Shown: positions 1 to 10,498, counted from the first letter of the stretch. The stretch is DNA of 64,000 nt from Sulfuricurvum sp. (GCF_030691015.1 NZ_JAUYFF010000002.1:1-64000); one strand, 5' to 3'. Notes: generated by a model from the letters alone, not told the origin. Numbers and translations: made by a program.

Positions 1-14
1 TTCCTTTCTGAGTG

Positions 15-133
15 TTCAGGTGGCTATAGAGAGGGGGAAACGCCCGGTCCCATTCCGAACCCGGAAGCTAAGACCCTCATCGCTCATAATACTGCATCTT
101 TCAGGTGTGGAAACGTAGGTCGCCGCCTGGCCT
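15..133 (+). rRNA. rrf: 5S ribosomal RNA (ends approximate)
   Basis: Contains the characteristic GGTGGCTATAGAGAGGGGGAAACGCCCGGTCCCATTCCGAACCCGGAAGCTAAG block; CAGGTGGC near the 5' end pairs with GCCGCCTG near the 3' end (terminal helix). Confidence 0.93.
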
Positions 134-234
134 CAGATTTAACCTTCTAACTCTATCTTTCATAACAAAAATCACAAATTTTTTACTCATTGTCAAAATC
201 AACCTCTTAGTATTGCTACTGTATACTTTCATTT

Positions 235-789
235 ATGAAACCAACACTCTATTTCCTCAGATCCTCTGAACAAAAAATTCTTACCGATATGCTCCATTAT
301 GCGATGCGCTTAGACGATGTCAATAAATCACTCTCCGATATTCCTAAACTGGCTATTTATAACGAGTTCTACGGCTTTACCAGTAAAGACTTAGGTCTTT
401 ATGCCCTTGTAGATAATAAACTTGCAGGAGCCGTATGGATACGGCGTTTAAATGCCGATCACGGCTCAAACGGCTACATTGATGACAATACCCCTGTTTT
501 GACTATAGCGGTACTTCCTGAGTTTCGAGGGAAGGAGATAGGATCACAGATGATTGAGCAGCTGTTTATCGAAGCGGGAGCTTTGTATGAGCACATAAGT
601 ACCAGTATTGTCCATAACTCTCAGGCAATGAGTTTTTATGAGCGCCATGGCTTTGTTCTAGATGATAGTAATTCAGGTAAGAAAAGTCCTGTAGATGGAG
701 CTGATGTTGTTACGATGATAAAAAGATTACAGAAAGCGGAAGTAATACGTCCAACAGACGGATATGATCCAAGACGATGGATGGATTAA
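235..789 (+). CDS. GNAT-family N-acetyltransferase
   Basis: 184-aa ORF with GNAT-like motif VLPEFRGKEIGSQMIEQLF and SMSFYERHGF-type C-terminus (QAMSFYERHGFVL). Confidence 0.8.
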   Translation: MKPTLYFLRSSEQKILTDMLHYAMRLDDVNKSLSDIPKLAIYNEFYGFTSKDLGLYALVDNKLAGAVWIRRLNADHGSNGYIDDNTPVLTIAVLPEFRGKEIGSQMIEQLFIEAGALYEHISTSIVHNSQAMSFYERHGFVLDDSNSGKKSPVDGADVVTMIKRLQKAEVIRPTDGYDPRRWMD

Positions 790-866
790 TAAAGAAGTAA
801 TTTGGGTATTTAGAAGAGGTAAAAAAGGGAATAAAGTATGCCGGCAGAGTGCCGACACGCTAGGGC

Positions 867-1130
867 TTAACGAATATCTTCGAAAGGAGCGCCAGCGATC
901 ACTTTACGTGATACTGTGTATGGGATCAACGCAGCAGCGCGTGATTGTTTGATTGCGATTGTAACCATATCTTGGTGACGTTTACAGTTACCTGTAAGAC
1001 GACGAGGCATGATTTTGAAACGCTCAGAGAGTGAATATTTCAATGACTGTACATCTTTGTAGTCAATGAAATCAACTTTTTGCTCGCAGTATTTGCAATA
1101 ACGTTTTTTGTATTTTCTTTTTTCTGACAT
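867..1130 (-). CDS. rpsR: 30S ribosomal protein S18
   Basis: [19 protein letters not shown]...[20 protein letters not shown] is typical S18; gene order rpsF-ssb-rpsR. Confidence 0.97.
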   Translation of the reverse strand: MSEKRKYKKRYCKYCEQKVDFIDYKDVQSLKYSLSERFKIMPRRLTGNCKRHQDMVTIAIKQSRAAALIPYTVSRKVIAGAPFEDIR

Positions 1131-1151
1131 GGTTCTATCCTTGTGCTTATT

Positions 1152-1664
1152 CTAAAACGGAATTTCGTCTTCGTTTATATCAATCTCTGGGAGATTGTTT
1201 TCCGGCATTCTGGCCGGTGCGGGTTTAGAATACGACGGTGGCGGTGTATAAGCTTTTTGAGCCGGAGCATCATAGCCCCCGCCGTAATTACTTCCGCCAT
1301 CGCTCTCTTCGTTATAACCGCCCTGAGAACCACCCTCGCCGCGTGAATCGAGCATTTGCATCGTTTCGACGATAACGGAGTGTTTAGAGCGCTTTTGGCC
1401 ACTGGTTTGGTCAACCCATTGTTCAAAACTAAGTCTCCCCTCAACAAGGATTTTAGAACCCTTGCGAAGGTATTGGTTGGCTACCTCACCCGAGCGGCCG
1501 AAAAAAGTGATGTCGACAAAACATGTCTCCTCTTTTTTCTCACCGTTTACCGTAAATTTACGGCTGGTTGCAATAGCGGTTTTGGCAATTGCCGAACCGT
1601 TTTGTGAATATCGAAGTTCGATATCTCGAGTAAGATTTCCAACCAAAATGACTTTGTTATACAT
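1152..1664 (-). CDS. ssb: single-stranded DNA-binding protein
   Basis: MYNKVILVGNLTRDIELRYSQNGSAIAKTAIATSRKF, Gly-rich linker and acidic tail DINEDEIPF. Confidence 0.97.
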   Translation of the reverse strand: MYNKVILVGNLTRDIELRYSQNGSAIAKTAIATSRKFTVNGEKKEETCFVDITFFGRSGEVANQYLRKGSKILVEGRLSFEQWVDQTSGQKRSKHSVIVETMQMLDSRGEGGSQGGYNEESDGGSNYGGGYDAPAQKAYTPPPSYSKPAPARMPENNLPEIDINEDEIPF

Positions 1665-1683
1665 AGGTTTTCCTTGTAATGAC

Positions 1684-2067
1684 TTAAGAAGCTACTTCTT
1701 CTTTTTTCTCAGCAACAGCAGCAGTCGGAGCAGGTTTTTTGGTTTTTTCAACCATACCGTTCCAAGCTGCAATTTCACGTTTACTATCGTATTTCATTGT
1801 TACGAAACGCAAAATTTCTTCGTTGATACGAAAACGACGTTCAATTTCAGCAATCGCAGCAGGTGCAGATTTGTAATACATAACGTAGAAATAACCGCGA
1901 GCGTTTTTCTCGATCGGGTAAGCTAATTTTTTCATTCCCATTGCGTCGCGAGCAACGATCTCACCGCCGTTTGCAGTGATCACTTCTTCAACGAGAGCGA
2001 TGGTGTTTTTAATCTCTTCTTCTGTAAGAGTAGGTTTTACGATTACTAGGTTTTCGTAATGTCTCAT
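1684..2067 (-). CDS. rpsF: 30S ribosomal protein S6 (start at MRHYENL rather than the longer ORF start at 2139)
   Basis: MRHYENLVIVKPTLTEEE...RGYFYVMYYKSAPAAIAEIERRFRINEEILRFVTMKYD. Confidence 0.95.
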   Translation of the reverse strand: MRHYENLVIVKPTLTEEEIKNTIALVEEVITANGGEIVARDAMGMKKLAYPIEKNARGYFYVMYYKSAPAAIAEIERRFRINEEILRFVTMKYDSKREIAAWNGMVEKTKKPAPTAAVAEKKEEVAS

Positions 2068-2184
2068 AGCGTATGTCTCCTTATGGTGTTCGCCCCTTAT
2101 GGTTGTTATACAGCACGACAGTCGTGTTGCAAAGAGCAAGGAACGCGCGGATTATACTGAAAAATAGCTTAATATTAGTTTTGG

Positions 2185-3150
2185 TTAAAGGATTGCTTGC
2201 AGTTTCAGCAATGCCGAAAGAAGCAGTGATTCTTGATCCGGCGAGCCTGTCGATTTCATTTTTAGTTCGGTATCGAGGAGGAGATTAATCCCCCGTTTAT
2301 ACCCCTCAGGCGAGATTTTGATCGAGAGGGCAGCACGCTCTTTTTCGACAAATCCCGGAAGTTTGTATCCTAATACGAGGGCCGAATCGGCGACCCCGTG
2401 AATTTTGATGGCACTGTTAAAGAGATAAAGCTGTGTCAAAAATCCGCTGATGGCGGTGAGGAGCTGGATCTCGTTTTCTCCCGATTCGAGGAGGTGGCGA
2501 AGGGAGGGGAGGAACTCTTTTTTCTCGATGACACGGGCGATGAAGTGATCGAGTTTGATTTCGCTCAGACCGAAGACGTGCTCGTCGATCTCTTTCATCC
2601 CGATCGGCTTGCCTAAAATGGAGAGTTTGGAGAGTTCGTTGCAGGCGAGGGCGAGATCGTTGTTGTGGATGTCGAGGAGGTGAAATGCCGCTTGATTATC
2701 GAGTTGAACCCCTGAGTTTTGCGCTTCTTGCATCACGATGGCGCGTGCTTCGGCGGCAAAGGGGTGGAAGAAACGAACCGAACCCGTATGAGCACCTTTG
2801 AACGCGGTGTCGGCTCCTTTGACATCGTCACCGTAGTAACAGTAGATAAAGGTGTTGTCACTGTTTTTTCCGACGAGTTCCACGAGGGTATCGAGTTCGG
2901 CTTTGGGGAGCTTTTTTTCGTGTTTGACAATAAGGAGATTTTGGTCGCCGAAGAGAGAACCTTGGGAAAGGTGGGCTTTGGCGGTGTTGAAATCGTATTC
3001 GTCATGATAGAGGCTCAGAACGGATGCCCCTTCGATTTGGGCAAGTCTATGGGCATAGCGGTCGATGAGAAAGTGGCTCTCGCCGAAGAGTGCCATCGCT
3101 CGTGGTGCTGAATGATTTTGGAGATGGCGATCAAGCTCTTGTCTATTCAT
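2185..3150 (-). CDS. holA: DNA polymerase III subunit delta
   Basis: 321 aa; HolA-like architecture (LFGDQNLLIVKHEKKLPKAELDTLVELV, ACNELSKLSILG); lies downstream of rnr and overlaps its end. Confidence 0.8.
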   Translation of the reverse strand: MNRQELDRHLQNHSAPRAMALFGESHFLIDRYAHRLAQIEGASVLSLYHDEYDFNTAKAHLSQGSLFGDQNLLIVKHEKKLPKAELDTLVELVGKNSDNTFIYCYYGDDVKGADTAFKGAHTGSVRFFHPFAAEARAIVMQEAQNSGVQLDNQAAFHLLDIHNNDLALACNELSKLSILGKPIGMKEIDEHVFGLSEIKLDHFIARVIEKKEFLPSLRHLLESGENEIQLLTAISGFLTQLYLFNSAIKIHGVADSALVLGYKLPGFVEKERAALSIKISPEGYKRGINLLLDTELKMKSTGSPDQESLLLSALLKLQAIL

Positions 3151-5092
3151 CCGTTTCCTTCTCTATCCGACTCACAAACGAAGCGGTGATTTTCGCGGTG
3201 GCGAGGTTGGCGGTTTCGATTTTAACGATAATGTCATCGAAGAGCATCAGACCAAATTGTGAGGAAATCTGTACTTTTGCCCCAGTGATAGTGTCGTGAA
3301 TCTCGGCGATGAACGGCTCTTCAGCGCGCATGATACGGGCTTTGAACTCCTGACCGATGACGGTGGCTGCCCAACGGGCGAATTTGCGCTCTTGGAAGCG
3401 GATCTCGATGTCGCTCGCTTCACGCTCTTTTTCACTGATGGAGGTACAAAGAGACTCGATGTTTCGTAATACATACGATCCCTCTTCGGTATCTCCTGCG
3501 GCAATCGCTTTGAGGAGGCGGTGGACGATCAGATCGCTGTAACGGCGGATCGGAGAGGTGAAGTGGGTATAGCGATCAAATCCCAACCCGAAATGTCCCA
3601 TATTGTAGGGGGCGTAACGTGCTTGCATTTGGGCGCGGATGATGAGGGTATCGACTTCGCTGATGAGATCGCGTCGCTCCGCCTCGGCTTGGATCGCCAT
3701 GATCGTCTCTTTGATAGAGCCTTGGGACTCGACAAAAATACCGATGCTCGCCAACTCGGTGTAGAGGCTTTGTAGTTTCATCGGGCTAGGGGATTCGTGG
3801 ATACGAAACACTCCCCGCTCGTACAGTGATGCCGCCGCTTTGTTGGCGAGGAGCATACAATCTTCGATGAGGGCATGCGACGGTGTCTCGACGGCAAACT
3901 CGGTGGAGACGATGTTTTGCTCTTCGTCGATACGCATCTCCAACTCGCTGGAGCGGAAGTTGTACCCTTTTTTCATCCGTTCTTCACGGAGTTTATAGGT
4001 GAGATCATTGAGCAGAGGGATATAGGCTAATACCTTCGCCTCTTTTTCGGTTTTGGCTTCGAGATTTCCTTCAAAAAAGGCATCGATCTCTTCGTAGCTG
4101 AAGCGTCGGTGAGAGTGGATGATCGACTCATACAGGGTATGGGAATCCATCTCATAGGTTACGGGGTCGATGTGCATCTCAAAGGTATAGGCGAGACGAT
4201 CGACGAGAGGCTGGAGCGAGCAGAGAGTTTCGCTGAGTTCTCGAGGGAGCATCGGGATGGAACGGTGGGGGAGATAGATCGAGAAACTGCGGTAAATCGC
4301 CTCGGCATCGATCGCACCGAAGGGGTGGACGTATTCGCTGACATCGGCAATGGCGACGTAGAGGGTGGACGTTTCGGGGATATAACAGATGGCGTCATCG
4401 AAGTCTTTGGCGGTGACGGGGTCGATGGTGCAAAACGGCAAGTGGCGCAGATCACGGCGGTGGGGATACAGCGAGGCATCGACCTCTTTTGGAAATTCGC
4501 GTGCCATGGCTAACACGTCATCTTCGAACGCATCGTGTTTGTTGTAAAGGGCGAGGACGATTTTCTCATCCACTTTAGGATCACTCAGGTTGCCTAAATA
4601 GGCGGCTATCGTTCCGCTTTGGTTGTTGATTTGATAGAGTGAGCCTTCGGCGGTTTCGGGTAAATCGTTCAGAGCAAAACCTGCGGGGTGATCGGTTCGG
4701 ATGTCTTGGAGGCTCAAATAGCCGTTTTTCATCGTGACGACGGCGACGCTGAAGGTTTCACTCCGTCCAGCGATGACGACGACTTTGGCTTGCGGACCAC
4801 CCCGTTTTCCTAATAGCCGTTGGGCGATGACTAAATCGCCGCTTTTTGCCCCCATAAGGTTATTGGTTTCGATAAAGTGGTCGCGGATACTCTCTCCGAG
4901 TGTTTGCAGATAGGCTCCGCTCTCGGAAGCCAAAGAGATGATACCGGCGCGGTATTGAGACGCGAGTTGATATTTGTTCTCTTCATGCGTTAAAAGTTTC
5001 CGTGTAAGCCATTCATTAATAGACTCACGTTCTTCGGGTGCGATATCTTGGTCATAAAGACCGTGGGTAAGACGGATTAGGAGTGATTTCAT
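3143..5092 (-). CDS. rnr: ribonuclease R / RNB-domain exoribonuclease
   Basis: RNB catalytic signature CTIDPVTAKDFDDAICYI; MGHFGLGFDRYTHFTSPIRRYSDLIVHRLL. Confidence 0.93.
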   Translation of the reverse strand: MKSLLIRLTHGLYDQDIAPEERESINEWLTRKLLTHEENKYQLASQYRAGIISLASESGAYLQTLGESIRDHFIETNNLMGAKSGDLVIAQRLLGKRGGPQAKVVVIAGRSETFSVAVVTMKNGYLSLQDIRTDHPAGFALNDLPETAEGSLYQINNQSGTIAAYLGNLSDPKVDEKIVLALYNKHDAFEDDVLAMAREFPKEVDASLYPHRRDLRHLPFCTIDPVTAKDFDDAICYIPETSTLYVAIADVSEYVHPFGAIDAEAIYRSFSIYLPHRSIPMLPRELSETLCSLQPLVDRLAYTFEMHIDPVTYEMDSHTLYESIIHSHRRFSYEEIDAFFEGNLEAKTEKEAKVLAYIPLLNDLTYKLREERMKKGYNFRSSELEMRIDEEQNIVSTEFAVETPSHALIEDCMLLANKAAASLYERGVFRIHESPSPMKLQSLYTELASIGIFVESQGSIKETIMAIQAEAERRDLISEVDTLIIRAQMQARYAPYNMGHFGLGFDRYTHFTSPIRRYSDLIVHRLLKAIAAGDTEEGSYVLRNIESLCTSISEKEREASDIEIRFQERKFARWAATVIGQEFKARIMRAEEPFIAEIHDTITGAKVQISSQFGLMLFDDIIVKIETANLATAKITASFVSRIEKETDE

Positions 5093-5161
5093 GCAGATAT
5101 TATAATCAATAAATACTTCTATGTTAGAATAACCTCTTTAATTTTACAAAGGAACACTCTA

Positions 5162-5488
5162 ATGACACACGAAGCGATTTTAAATCAACTTGGATACACC
5201 CCTAATGAGGCATTGAGCCTCCAACTTGCCCGCATCGAAGATAATACACAGGGGTATGAAAAAATTATCAAACATATTTTGGATTTGCACGAAGCGTTGA
5301 AAACGGATGAATCGTATGTAGCGATGTCCAACAGCAACGACTATTTTAAAATCAAGATCGATGCGACGGGGGAAATCAGTGCCAGTGACGCGATGGAAAA
5401 AATCAACCATTTCGCGGATAAGTACAAAGTGAATCTCCAAAAAGTGGAGGGGAAACCGACCTATTATATCCTCGGATTTGCGGCGTAG
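5162..5488 (+). CDS. conserved hypothetical protein
   Basis: 108-aa ORF with plausible RBS (AAAGGAACACTCTA) and coding-like composition; no family recognised. Confidence 0.7.
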   Translation: MTHEAILNQLGYTPNEALSLQLARIEDNTQGYEKIIKHILDLHEALKTDESYVAMSNSNDYFKIKIDATGEISASDAMEKINHFADKYKVNLQKVEGKPTYYILGFAA

Positions 5489-5493
5489 AGGTA

Positions 5494-6435
5494 TTAGTCA
5501 GAGATATCGGTTGAAGCGGATGAATGCATCGCTTCAATGGATTGCTCTAATATCTCTTCCGCATTCAAACATGAATCTATTTGCACTATTCCCATCAAAA
5601 TATTTTGATGTTTCTGGGTTGACTCTGGCTCAAATAAAATAGATTTTGATATCAGACGATAAAAACGTTCCGCTGCAATTTCCGCATGTTCATCACTCGT
5701 ATGGCGTAATAAAATTGAAAAAACCCCATCCCCGTAATAAGCTATCGAATCACTTCGACGCAAGGCATTTGAAAGGGTTTTTGCTAGCTCGCGTATCAGG
5801 TTTGCATGAGCTTTTTTATTTTCAACTTCTATCGTTTCGATGACTAATGAGACAGCCATTAAAGCGCTTTCGTACGAAGAGTTAATGCATGATTCACGTT
5901 CTTTCTCAAGAAGGGTAATAAAATATTTTTTATTGAAAACCCCTAAACTTGCATTGTATAAGCTTGTCCGTTTTGCATTTTTGATGGAACTGGCTGCGGT
6001 TCCGTATAATTCTTTAATAATCGTTGATTGTTTTTCCAACGATACTAAAAACCTATCCAATACACTCTCTACCGAAGCGGTAACCTCCAATAAAGTTTCT
6101 TGATTCTTATTCGCAATCACAGAATCTTTTTTATTTTGTATGATTTTCTTTAAAAGAGTTGTGTTCTTATAGACACTTGAACCTTGTTTTAAAATCAACT
6201 TAACGGCTTTTGTACCTTGGTTTAGTGACCGCTCATACTCAAATTCATTATGGAGTTTTTCATCAAAACGGGGGCTAATGGAAGTGATTTTATGACGTAA
6301 AGCATCATTTTTAGTCTCTAAGAGCTTATCAAAATAAAACCTGAAATTTTCAGGTATGGGCGGTAAGTTATTGTGTTTTAGCTCTTGGATGATTTCATCG
6401 ACAAGAGCATAAAGGTCTTTATTAATATTTTCCAT
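5494..6435 (-). CDS. degenerate GGDEF-domain protein
   Basis: C-terminal region resembles a diguanylate cyclase fold (SLYNASLGVFNKKYFITLLEKE) but the signature reads YYGDGVFSILLRH. Confidence 0.65.
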   Translation of the reverse strand: MENINKDLYALVDEIIQELKHNNLPPIPENFRFYFDKLLETKNDALRHKITSISPRFDEKLHNEFEYERSLNQGTKAVKLILKQGSSVYKNTTLLKKIIQNKKDSVIANKNQETLLEVTASVESVLDRFLVSLEKQSTIIKELYGTAASSIKNAKRTSLYNASLGVFNKKYFITLLEKERESCINSSYESALMAVSLVIETIEVENKKAHANLIRELAKTLSNALRRSDSIAYYGDGVFSILLRHTSDEHAEIAAERFYRLISKSILFEPESTQKHQNILMGIVQIDSCLNAEEILEQSIEAMHSSASTDISD

Positions 6436-6570
6436 TTTAGAATTATTTCATTTTAGAGTTGCAAATTCGTTGCGTTTTGGAGAGGGACTTGGAGTTAAAC
6501 GAGATAATAGCGATTATTTATGCTCCAAAGCAAGTTGATATACGATATATTTTCTAGAATAAAAGAATGA

Positions 6571-7140
6571 ATGATCATTAAAAATAGATGTATGGAAGAG
6601 AATGAATTAATGAGTCAAAATGAACCGATGACACCTAGAGGGTATGATGAACTCCTGCGAGAGTTCAAATATCTCAAAGATGTCGAAAAACCCCGTGTCA
6701 ATGTCGAAAAACAGCGTGCGGCGGAACTGGGAGATCGAAGTGAAAATGCGGAGTATCATGCGGCTAAAGAGAAATTGCGTCATATCGATAAGCGCCTCTT
6801 TTATCTTAATTCGATGATTCAAAAAGCCCAAATGATTGACCCATCACACCTCGATCACTCCCGCGCTCATTTCGGTGCAACGATCACGATTATGGATGTG
6901 AACACGGAAGAGGAATTTTCCTATAGTATTTGCGGGACGTTGGAGAGTGAGCCAGAAAACGGACTTATTTCAGTTCACTCACCACTGGCGCGTGCAATGC
7001 TCGGAAAAGAGGAAGGGGATGAGTTTAGCGTCCACCTCCCTCATGGAAAAAAGAGCTACGAAGTGAGTGCGATCACCTATATCGATATTTTTTCTCTCAA
7101 AAAAAATATCCGTACCGAGAAAGAATATAGTTTTCACTGA
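6571..7140 (+). CDS. greA: GreA/GreB-family transcription elongation factor (start may be 6592 or 6610)
   Basis: MTPRGYDELLREFKYLKDVEKPRV...AAELGDRSENAEYHAAKEKLRHIDKRLFYL; C-terminal PLARAMLGKEEGDEFSVHLP. Confidence 0.88.
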   Translation: MIIKNRCMEENELMSQNEPMTPRGYDELLREFKYLKDVEKPRVNVEKQRAAELGDRSENAEYHAAKEKLRHIDKRLFYLNSMIQKAQMIDPSHLDHSRAHFGATITIMDVNTEEEFSYSICGTLESEPENGLISVHSPLARAMLGKEEGDEFSVHLPHGKKSYEVSAITYIDIFSLKKNIRTEKEYSFH

Positions 7141-7142
7141 CC

Positions 7143-7652
7143 TTATTTAATCTCAATTTTTTTAGATACCTTTTTCCCTGTTTTAGGAACGGTGATCTTT
7201 AGTACGCCGTTAGTGGATGTGGCACTGATCGCTTCGAGGTTGGCATCATCAGGGAGTGAAAAACTCTGATTGAATCGCCGATACGATTTTTTCGACCCCT
7301 CTTTACTCTCTGATTCTTCTTTCCGTTCTCCCGAAATCATTAATCTATTTCCTGATGTTTCGATCGAAATATCTTTTTTATCCATCCCCGGCAGATCGAT
7401 ACTGATGAGGTAGGCTTTGTTACTCTCTTTCATCCTTGCAGCACTGTACATACTGCTCATGCGCGGAATCGGGCGGTTAAAAAAGTTTTCCATCTCTTCT
7501 ATCTCCCAAAACGGACAGCCGAACTCACACTTTTGAGGTGTTGAAGCCGAAGCGTTTGAGGCAAACAATGAAGCGGCAGAAAATCCGACTGCCAGTAATG
7601 ATGAGATAAAAATTTTCATCCCATTCATCATAATCTCCTTATTTGATTTCAA
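7143..7652 (-). CDS. Hsp20/alpha-crystallin family protein with predicted N-terminal signal peptide
   Basis: MKIFISSLLAVGFSAASLFASNASA hydrophobic leader followed by alpha-crystallin domain (YLISIDLPGMDKKDISIETSGNRLMISGERKEE ... GVLKITVPKTG). Confidence 0.88.
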   Translation of the reverse strand: MKSNKEIMMNGMKIFISSLLAVGFSAASLFASNASASTPQKCEFGCPFWEIEEMENFFNRPIPRMSSMYSAARMKESNKAYLISIDLPGMDKKDISIETSGNRLMISGERKEESESKEGSKKSYRRFNQSFSLPDDANLEAISATSTNGVLKITVPKTGKKVSKKIEIK

Positions 7653-8055
7653 TTTTTTTAGATTCTTTGGGGGCTGATTTGGGAATCATAATATTGAGAA
7701 CACCATTTTCTGTCGTTGCATCAATGTGATCCATATCCGCATCGTCAGGGACGGTGAAACTGCGTTGAAATTTTCCGTAGAAACTTTCCAATTTATAAAA
7801 GTCTTTTTCATTCACCTCTTTTTTGTGTTTACGTTCTCCCGATAAAGTCAGAACATTGTCTTTGAGATCAATATGTATATCTTCTTTTGCTACTCCCGGT
7901 AAATCGGCATGGATATGATATCCCTGCTCATCTTCGCGTGTATTGACAGCCGGACTGAAACTGGTAACATTTGCCGCTTCTTTTGTATCGGCAGGTAAAT
8001 AACCGTTAAAGCGTCTTTCAAACTCTCTAAACGGATCAAAACGTGTTAGCAACAT
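7639..8055 (-). CDS. Hsp20/alpha-crystallin small heat-shock protein (cytoplasmic)
   Basis: YHIHADLPGVAKEDIHIDLKDNVLTLSGERKHKKEV...GVLNIMIPKSAPKESKKIEIK. Confidence 0.93.
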   Translation of the reverse strand: MLLTRFDPFREFERRFNGYLPADTKEAANVTSFSPAVNTREDEQGYHIHADLPGVAKEDIHIDLKDNVLTLSGERKHKKEVNEKDFYKLESFYGKFQRSFTVPDDADMDHIDATTENGVLNIMIPKSAPKESKKIEIK

Positions 8056-8118
8056 GGGATGCTCCTTAAGGATAATTTGATTCCATTTTAAAATTTAAAA
8101 TGGTAGAAAAATTATATA

Positions 8119-8141
8119 ACTTGAGCCTTTATATGTCAAGT
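8119..8141. promoter_or_regulatory. HAIR-like inverted repeat (candidate HspR operator)
   Basis: ACTTGA-N11-TCAAGT, same arm sequence and spacing as outer arms of the HspR HAIR consensus CTTGAGT-N7-ACTCAAG; 64 bp upstream of the first Hsp20 gene. Confidence 0.55.
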
Positions 8142-8269
8142 ATGTTTAGTTAATAAACGGTAACAATGGTAATATTGAAGGAAGTATTTGAAATTATAGT
8201 AGCTTTAAGATGGATGAATATTCCCCTTTGATATAATCGCGTTACTATTACTATTTTAAGGAATTTGCC

Positions 8270-10483
8270 GTGAGCACTCCCCTTCCAGATATCGAAAAAG
8301 TTCTAAAACAGCATAAACTTTCACTTGGAGATTATGATCACATCAAAAAAATCCTCGGACGTGAACCAAATCTCGTTGAGATCGGAATTTTTTCGGCAAT
8401 GTGGAGTGAACACTGCAGTTATAAATCGTCTAAAAAACATTTGAGCGGTTTTCCGACTAAAGCACCGTGGGTTATCCAAGGGCCGGGTGAAAATGCGGGA
8501 GTTATCGATATCGGCGGCGGGTATGCGGCGGTTTTTAAAATGGAGAGCCATAACCACCCGAGTTTTATTGAACCGTATCAAGGGGCAGCGACGGGAGTCG
8601 GCGGAATTATGCGTGACGTATTTACGATGGGCGCACGCCCTATCGCCAATCTTAATGCGCTACGCTTCGGTAATGTATTGAACAAAGACGATATCAGTGC
8701 TCATCAACGCTATTTAGTACGCGGTGTCGTCTCGGGTATCGGCGGATACGGTAACTGTATGGGAGTTCCGACTATCGGTGGGGAGACGAGTTTCGATGAG
8801 TGTTACAACGGTAATATCCTTGTTAATGCGTTTACTCTCGGGTTAGCGAAAAGCGATGAGATTTTTTACGGAAAAGCAGAGGGGATCGGCAATCCGGTTA
8901 TCTATGTCGGGTCTAAAACAGGACGTGATGGTCTCGGCGGTGCGGTTATGAGCTCGGACAGCTTTACCGAAGCATCCAAAGGGCTTCGTCCGACAGTTCA
9001 AGTGGGTGATCCGTTTACCGAAAAACTTCTCCTCGAAGCGTGTTTGGAACTCTTCAAAACCGATTACGTTGTCGGTATCCAAGATATGGGTGCGGCGGGA
9101 CTAACGTCGAGTTCATTTGAGATGGCGGGACGCTCAGGTAGCGGTATGATTATGCATCTTGATAAGGTTCCTGCTCGTGAAGAGGGGATGATGCCGTATG
9201 AGTTTATGCTCTCTGAATCTCAAGAGCGTATGTTGATTTGTGCGCGTAAAGGGACTGAGCAGGCGATCATCGATATTTTCGAAAAATGGGATCTCGACTG
9301 CGCGGTTATCGGTGAAGTAACGGCGACGGGGAACATGGAGCTTTTCTGGCACGGTGAAAAATGTGCGGAAGTACCTGTTGATCCGGTGAGCGAAGAGGCT
9401 CCGATCTTGGATCGTCCTATGTCTCGTCCGGCTTATCTTGATGAGATCGCAAAGGTTAAACTTTCTGATTTCGAGGCGGTAGATAATCAGAGCGCATTTG
9501 AAAAACTGATCAGTTCAATGGAAGTGGTCGATAAACATTGGATTTATCAGCAGTACGATTCAATGGTACAAACCAATACGGTCAAAAAGGGTGGCGAACT
9601 CGATGCTTCCGTTATTCGGATCAAAGAGAACGGTGTAGCGTTGGCGATGAGTGCCGACTGTAACGTCCGTTACTGCTACATCGACCCGAAAGCAGGAGCG
9701 GCGGCAGCGGTTATCGAGAGCGGTCGTAACGTCGCGATGAGCGGTGCAACTCCCAAAGCGATCACCGATTGTCTCAACTACGGAAACCCTGAGAACCCTG
9801 AAGTAATGTGGCAGTTCGGCCAAGGGTGTTTGGGAATTAAAGAGGCGTGTGCTGAACTTAATACCCCTGTTATCGGCGGGAACGTATCGCTTTATAATGA
9901 AACCAACGGCAAGTCGGTATTCCCAACCCCATCGATCGCGATGGTCGGAGTGAATGAAGATCAAAACAAAGTATTGATGTCTGCGTTCCAAAAAGAGGGA
10001 AATACATTGTATCTTGTCGGTGAAAGCCGTTCGGAATTCGGCGGATCACTTTACATGAAAGAGCTTTACAACGTCGTAGCGGGAACCATCCCGGCCATCG
10101 ATTACGATAAAGAGCGGGCATTATGGAACCTCGTTATCGAAGCGAATAAAAAAGGGCTTCTTTCAGCGGCAAAAGATTGTAGTTCGGGCGGTGTCGCGAT
10201 TGCACTCGCCAAAATGGCATGTGTGAGTGATAAAGGGGTAGAAGCGACAATCTCTGTAACCGATTCTCGTGATATTTTTGCTGAGAGTATGTCTCGCGCC
10301 ATTATCGAAGTTGCACCTGAAAACTGTGCTGCGTTCGAAGCGATGGTAGGTACGCTAGCGTGTGCGAAAATCGGTAGCGTAGGTGGAAAAGTATTTGCGG
10401 TGAATGATGTGAAAATGGATCTTGCCGAGATGCAAAATGTCTATTACGGTACGTTCCAAAAAGTGATCGAGGGGGATCTTTAA
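8270..10483 (+). CDS. purL: phosphoribosylformylglycinamidine synthase II
   Basis: [57 protein letters not shown]. Confidence 0.98.
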   Translation: MSTPLPDIEKVLKQHKLSLGDYDHIKKILGREPNLVEIGIFSAMWSEHCSYKSSKKHLSGFPTKAPWVIQGPGENAGVIDIGGGYAAVFKMESHNHPSFIEPYQGAATGVGGIMRDVFTMGARPIANLNALRFGNVLNKDDISAHQRYLVRGVVSGIGGYGNCMGVPTIGGETSFDECYNGNILVNAFTLGLAKSDEIFYGKAEGIGNPVIYVGSKTGRDGLGGAVMSSDSFTEASKGLRPTVQVGDPFTEKLLLEACLELFKTDYVVGIQDMGAAGLTSSSFEMAGRSGSGMIMHLDKVPAREEGMMPYEFMLSESQERMLICARKGTEQAIIDIFEKWDLDCAVIGEVTATGNMELFWHGEKCAEVPVDPVSEEAPILDRPMSRPAYLDEIAKVKLSDFEAVDNQSAFEKLISSMEVVDKHWIYQQYDSMVQTNTVKKGGELDASVIRIKENGVALAMSADCNVRYCYIDPKAGAAAAVIESGRNVAMSGATPKAITDCLNYGNPENPEVMWQFGQGCLGIKEACAELNTPVIGGNVSLYNETNGKSVFPTPSIAMVGVNEDQNKVLMSAFQKEGNTLYLVGESRSEFGGSLYMKELYNVVAGTIPAIDYDKERALWNLVIEANKKGLLSAAKDCSSGGVAIALAKMACVSDKGVEATISVTDSRDIFAESMSRAIIEVAPENCAAFEAMVGTLACAKIGSVGGKVFAVNDVKMDLAEMQNVYYGTFQKVIEGDL

Positions 10484-10489
10484 GATCCC
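10473..10489. terminator. putative hairpin terminator between convergent purL and murA
   Basis: GGGATCTT-T-AAGATCCC perfect inverted repeat overlapping the purL stop codon, followed by ATTTCATTTTT. Confidence 0.5.
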
Positions 10490-10498
10490 ATTTCATTT

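Noticed and set aside
764-952. 62-aa plus-strand ORF downstream of the GNAT gene
   Set aside because: Overlaps the end of the GNAT gene and antisense rpsR; no RBS or homology signal seen.
1462-1926. 154-aa plus-strand ORF opposite ssb/rpsF
   Set aside because: Overlaps two certain genes on the opposite strand; composition not protein-like.
4109-4513. 134-aa plus-strand ORF opposite rnr
   Set aside because: Shadow ORF; repetitive acidic composition mirrors the rnr codons.
9560-9991. 143-aa minus-strand ORF opposite purL
   Set aside because: Shadow ORF over purL.
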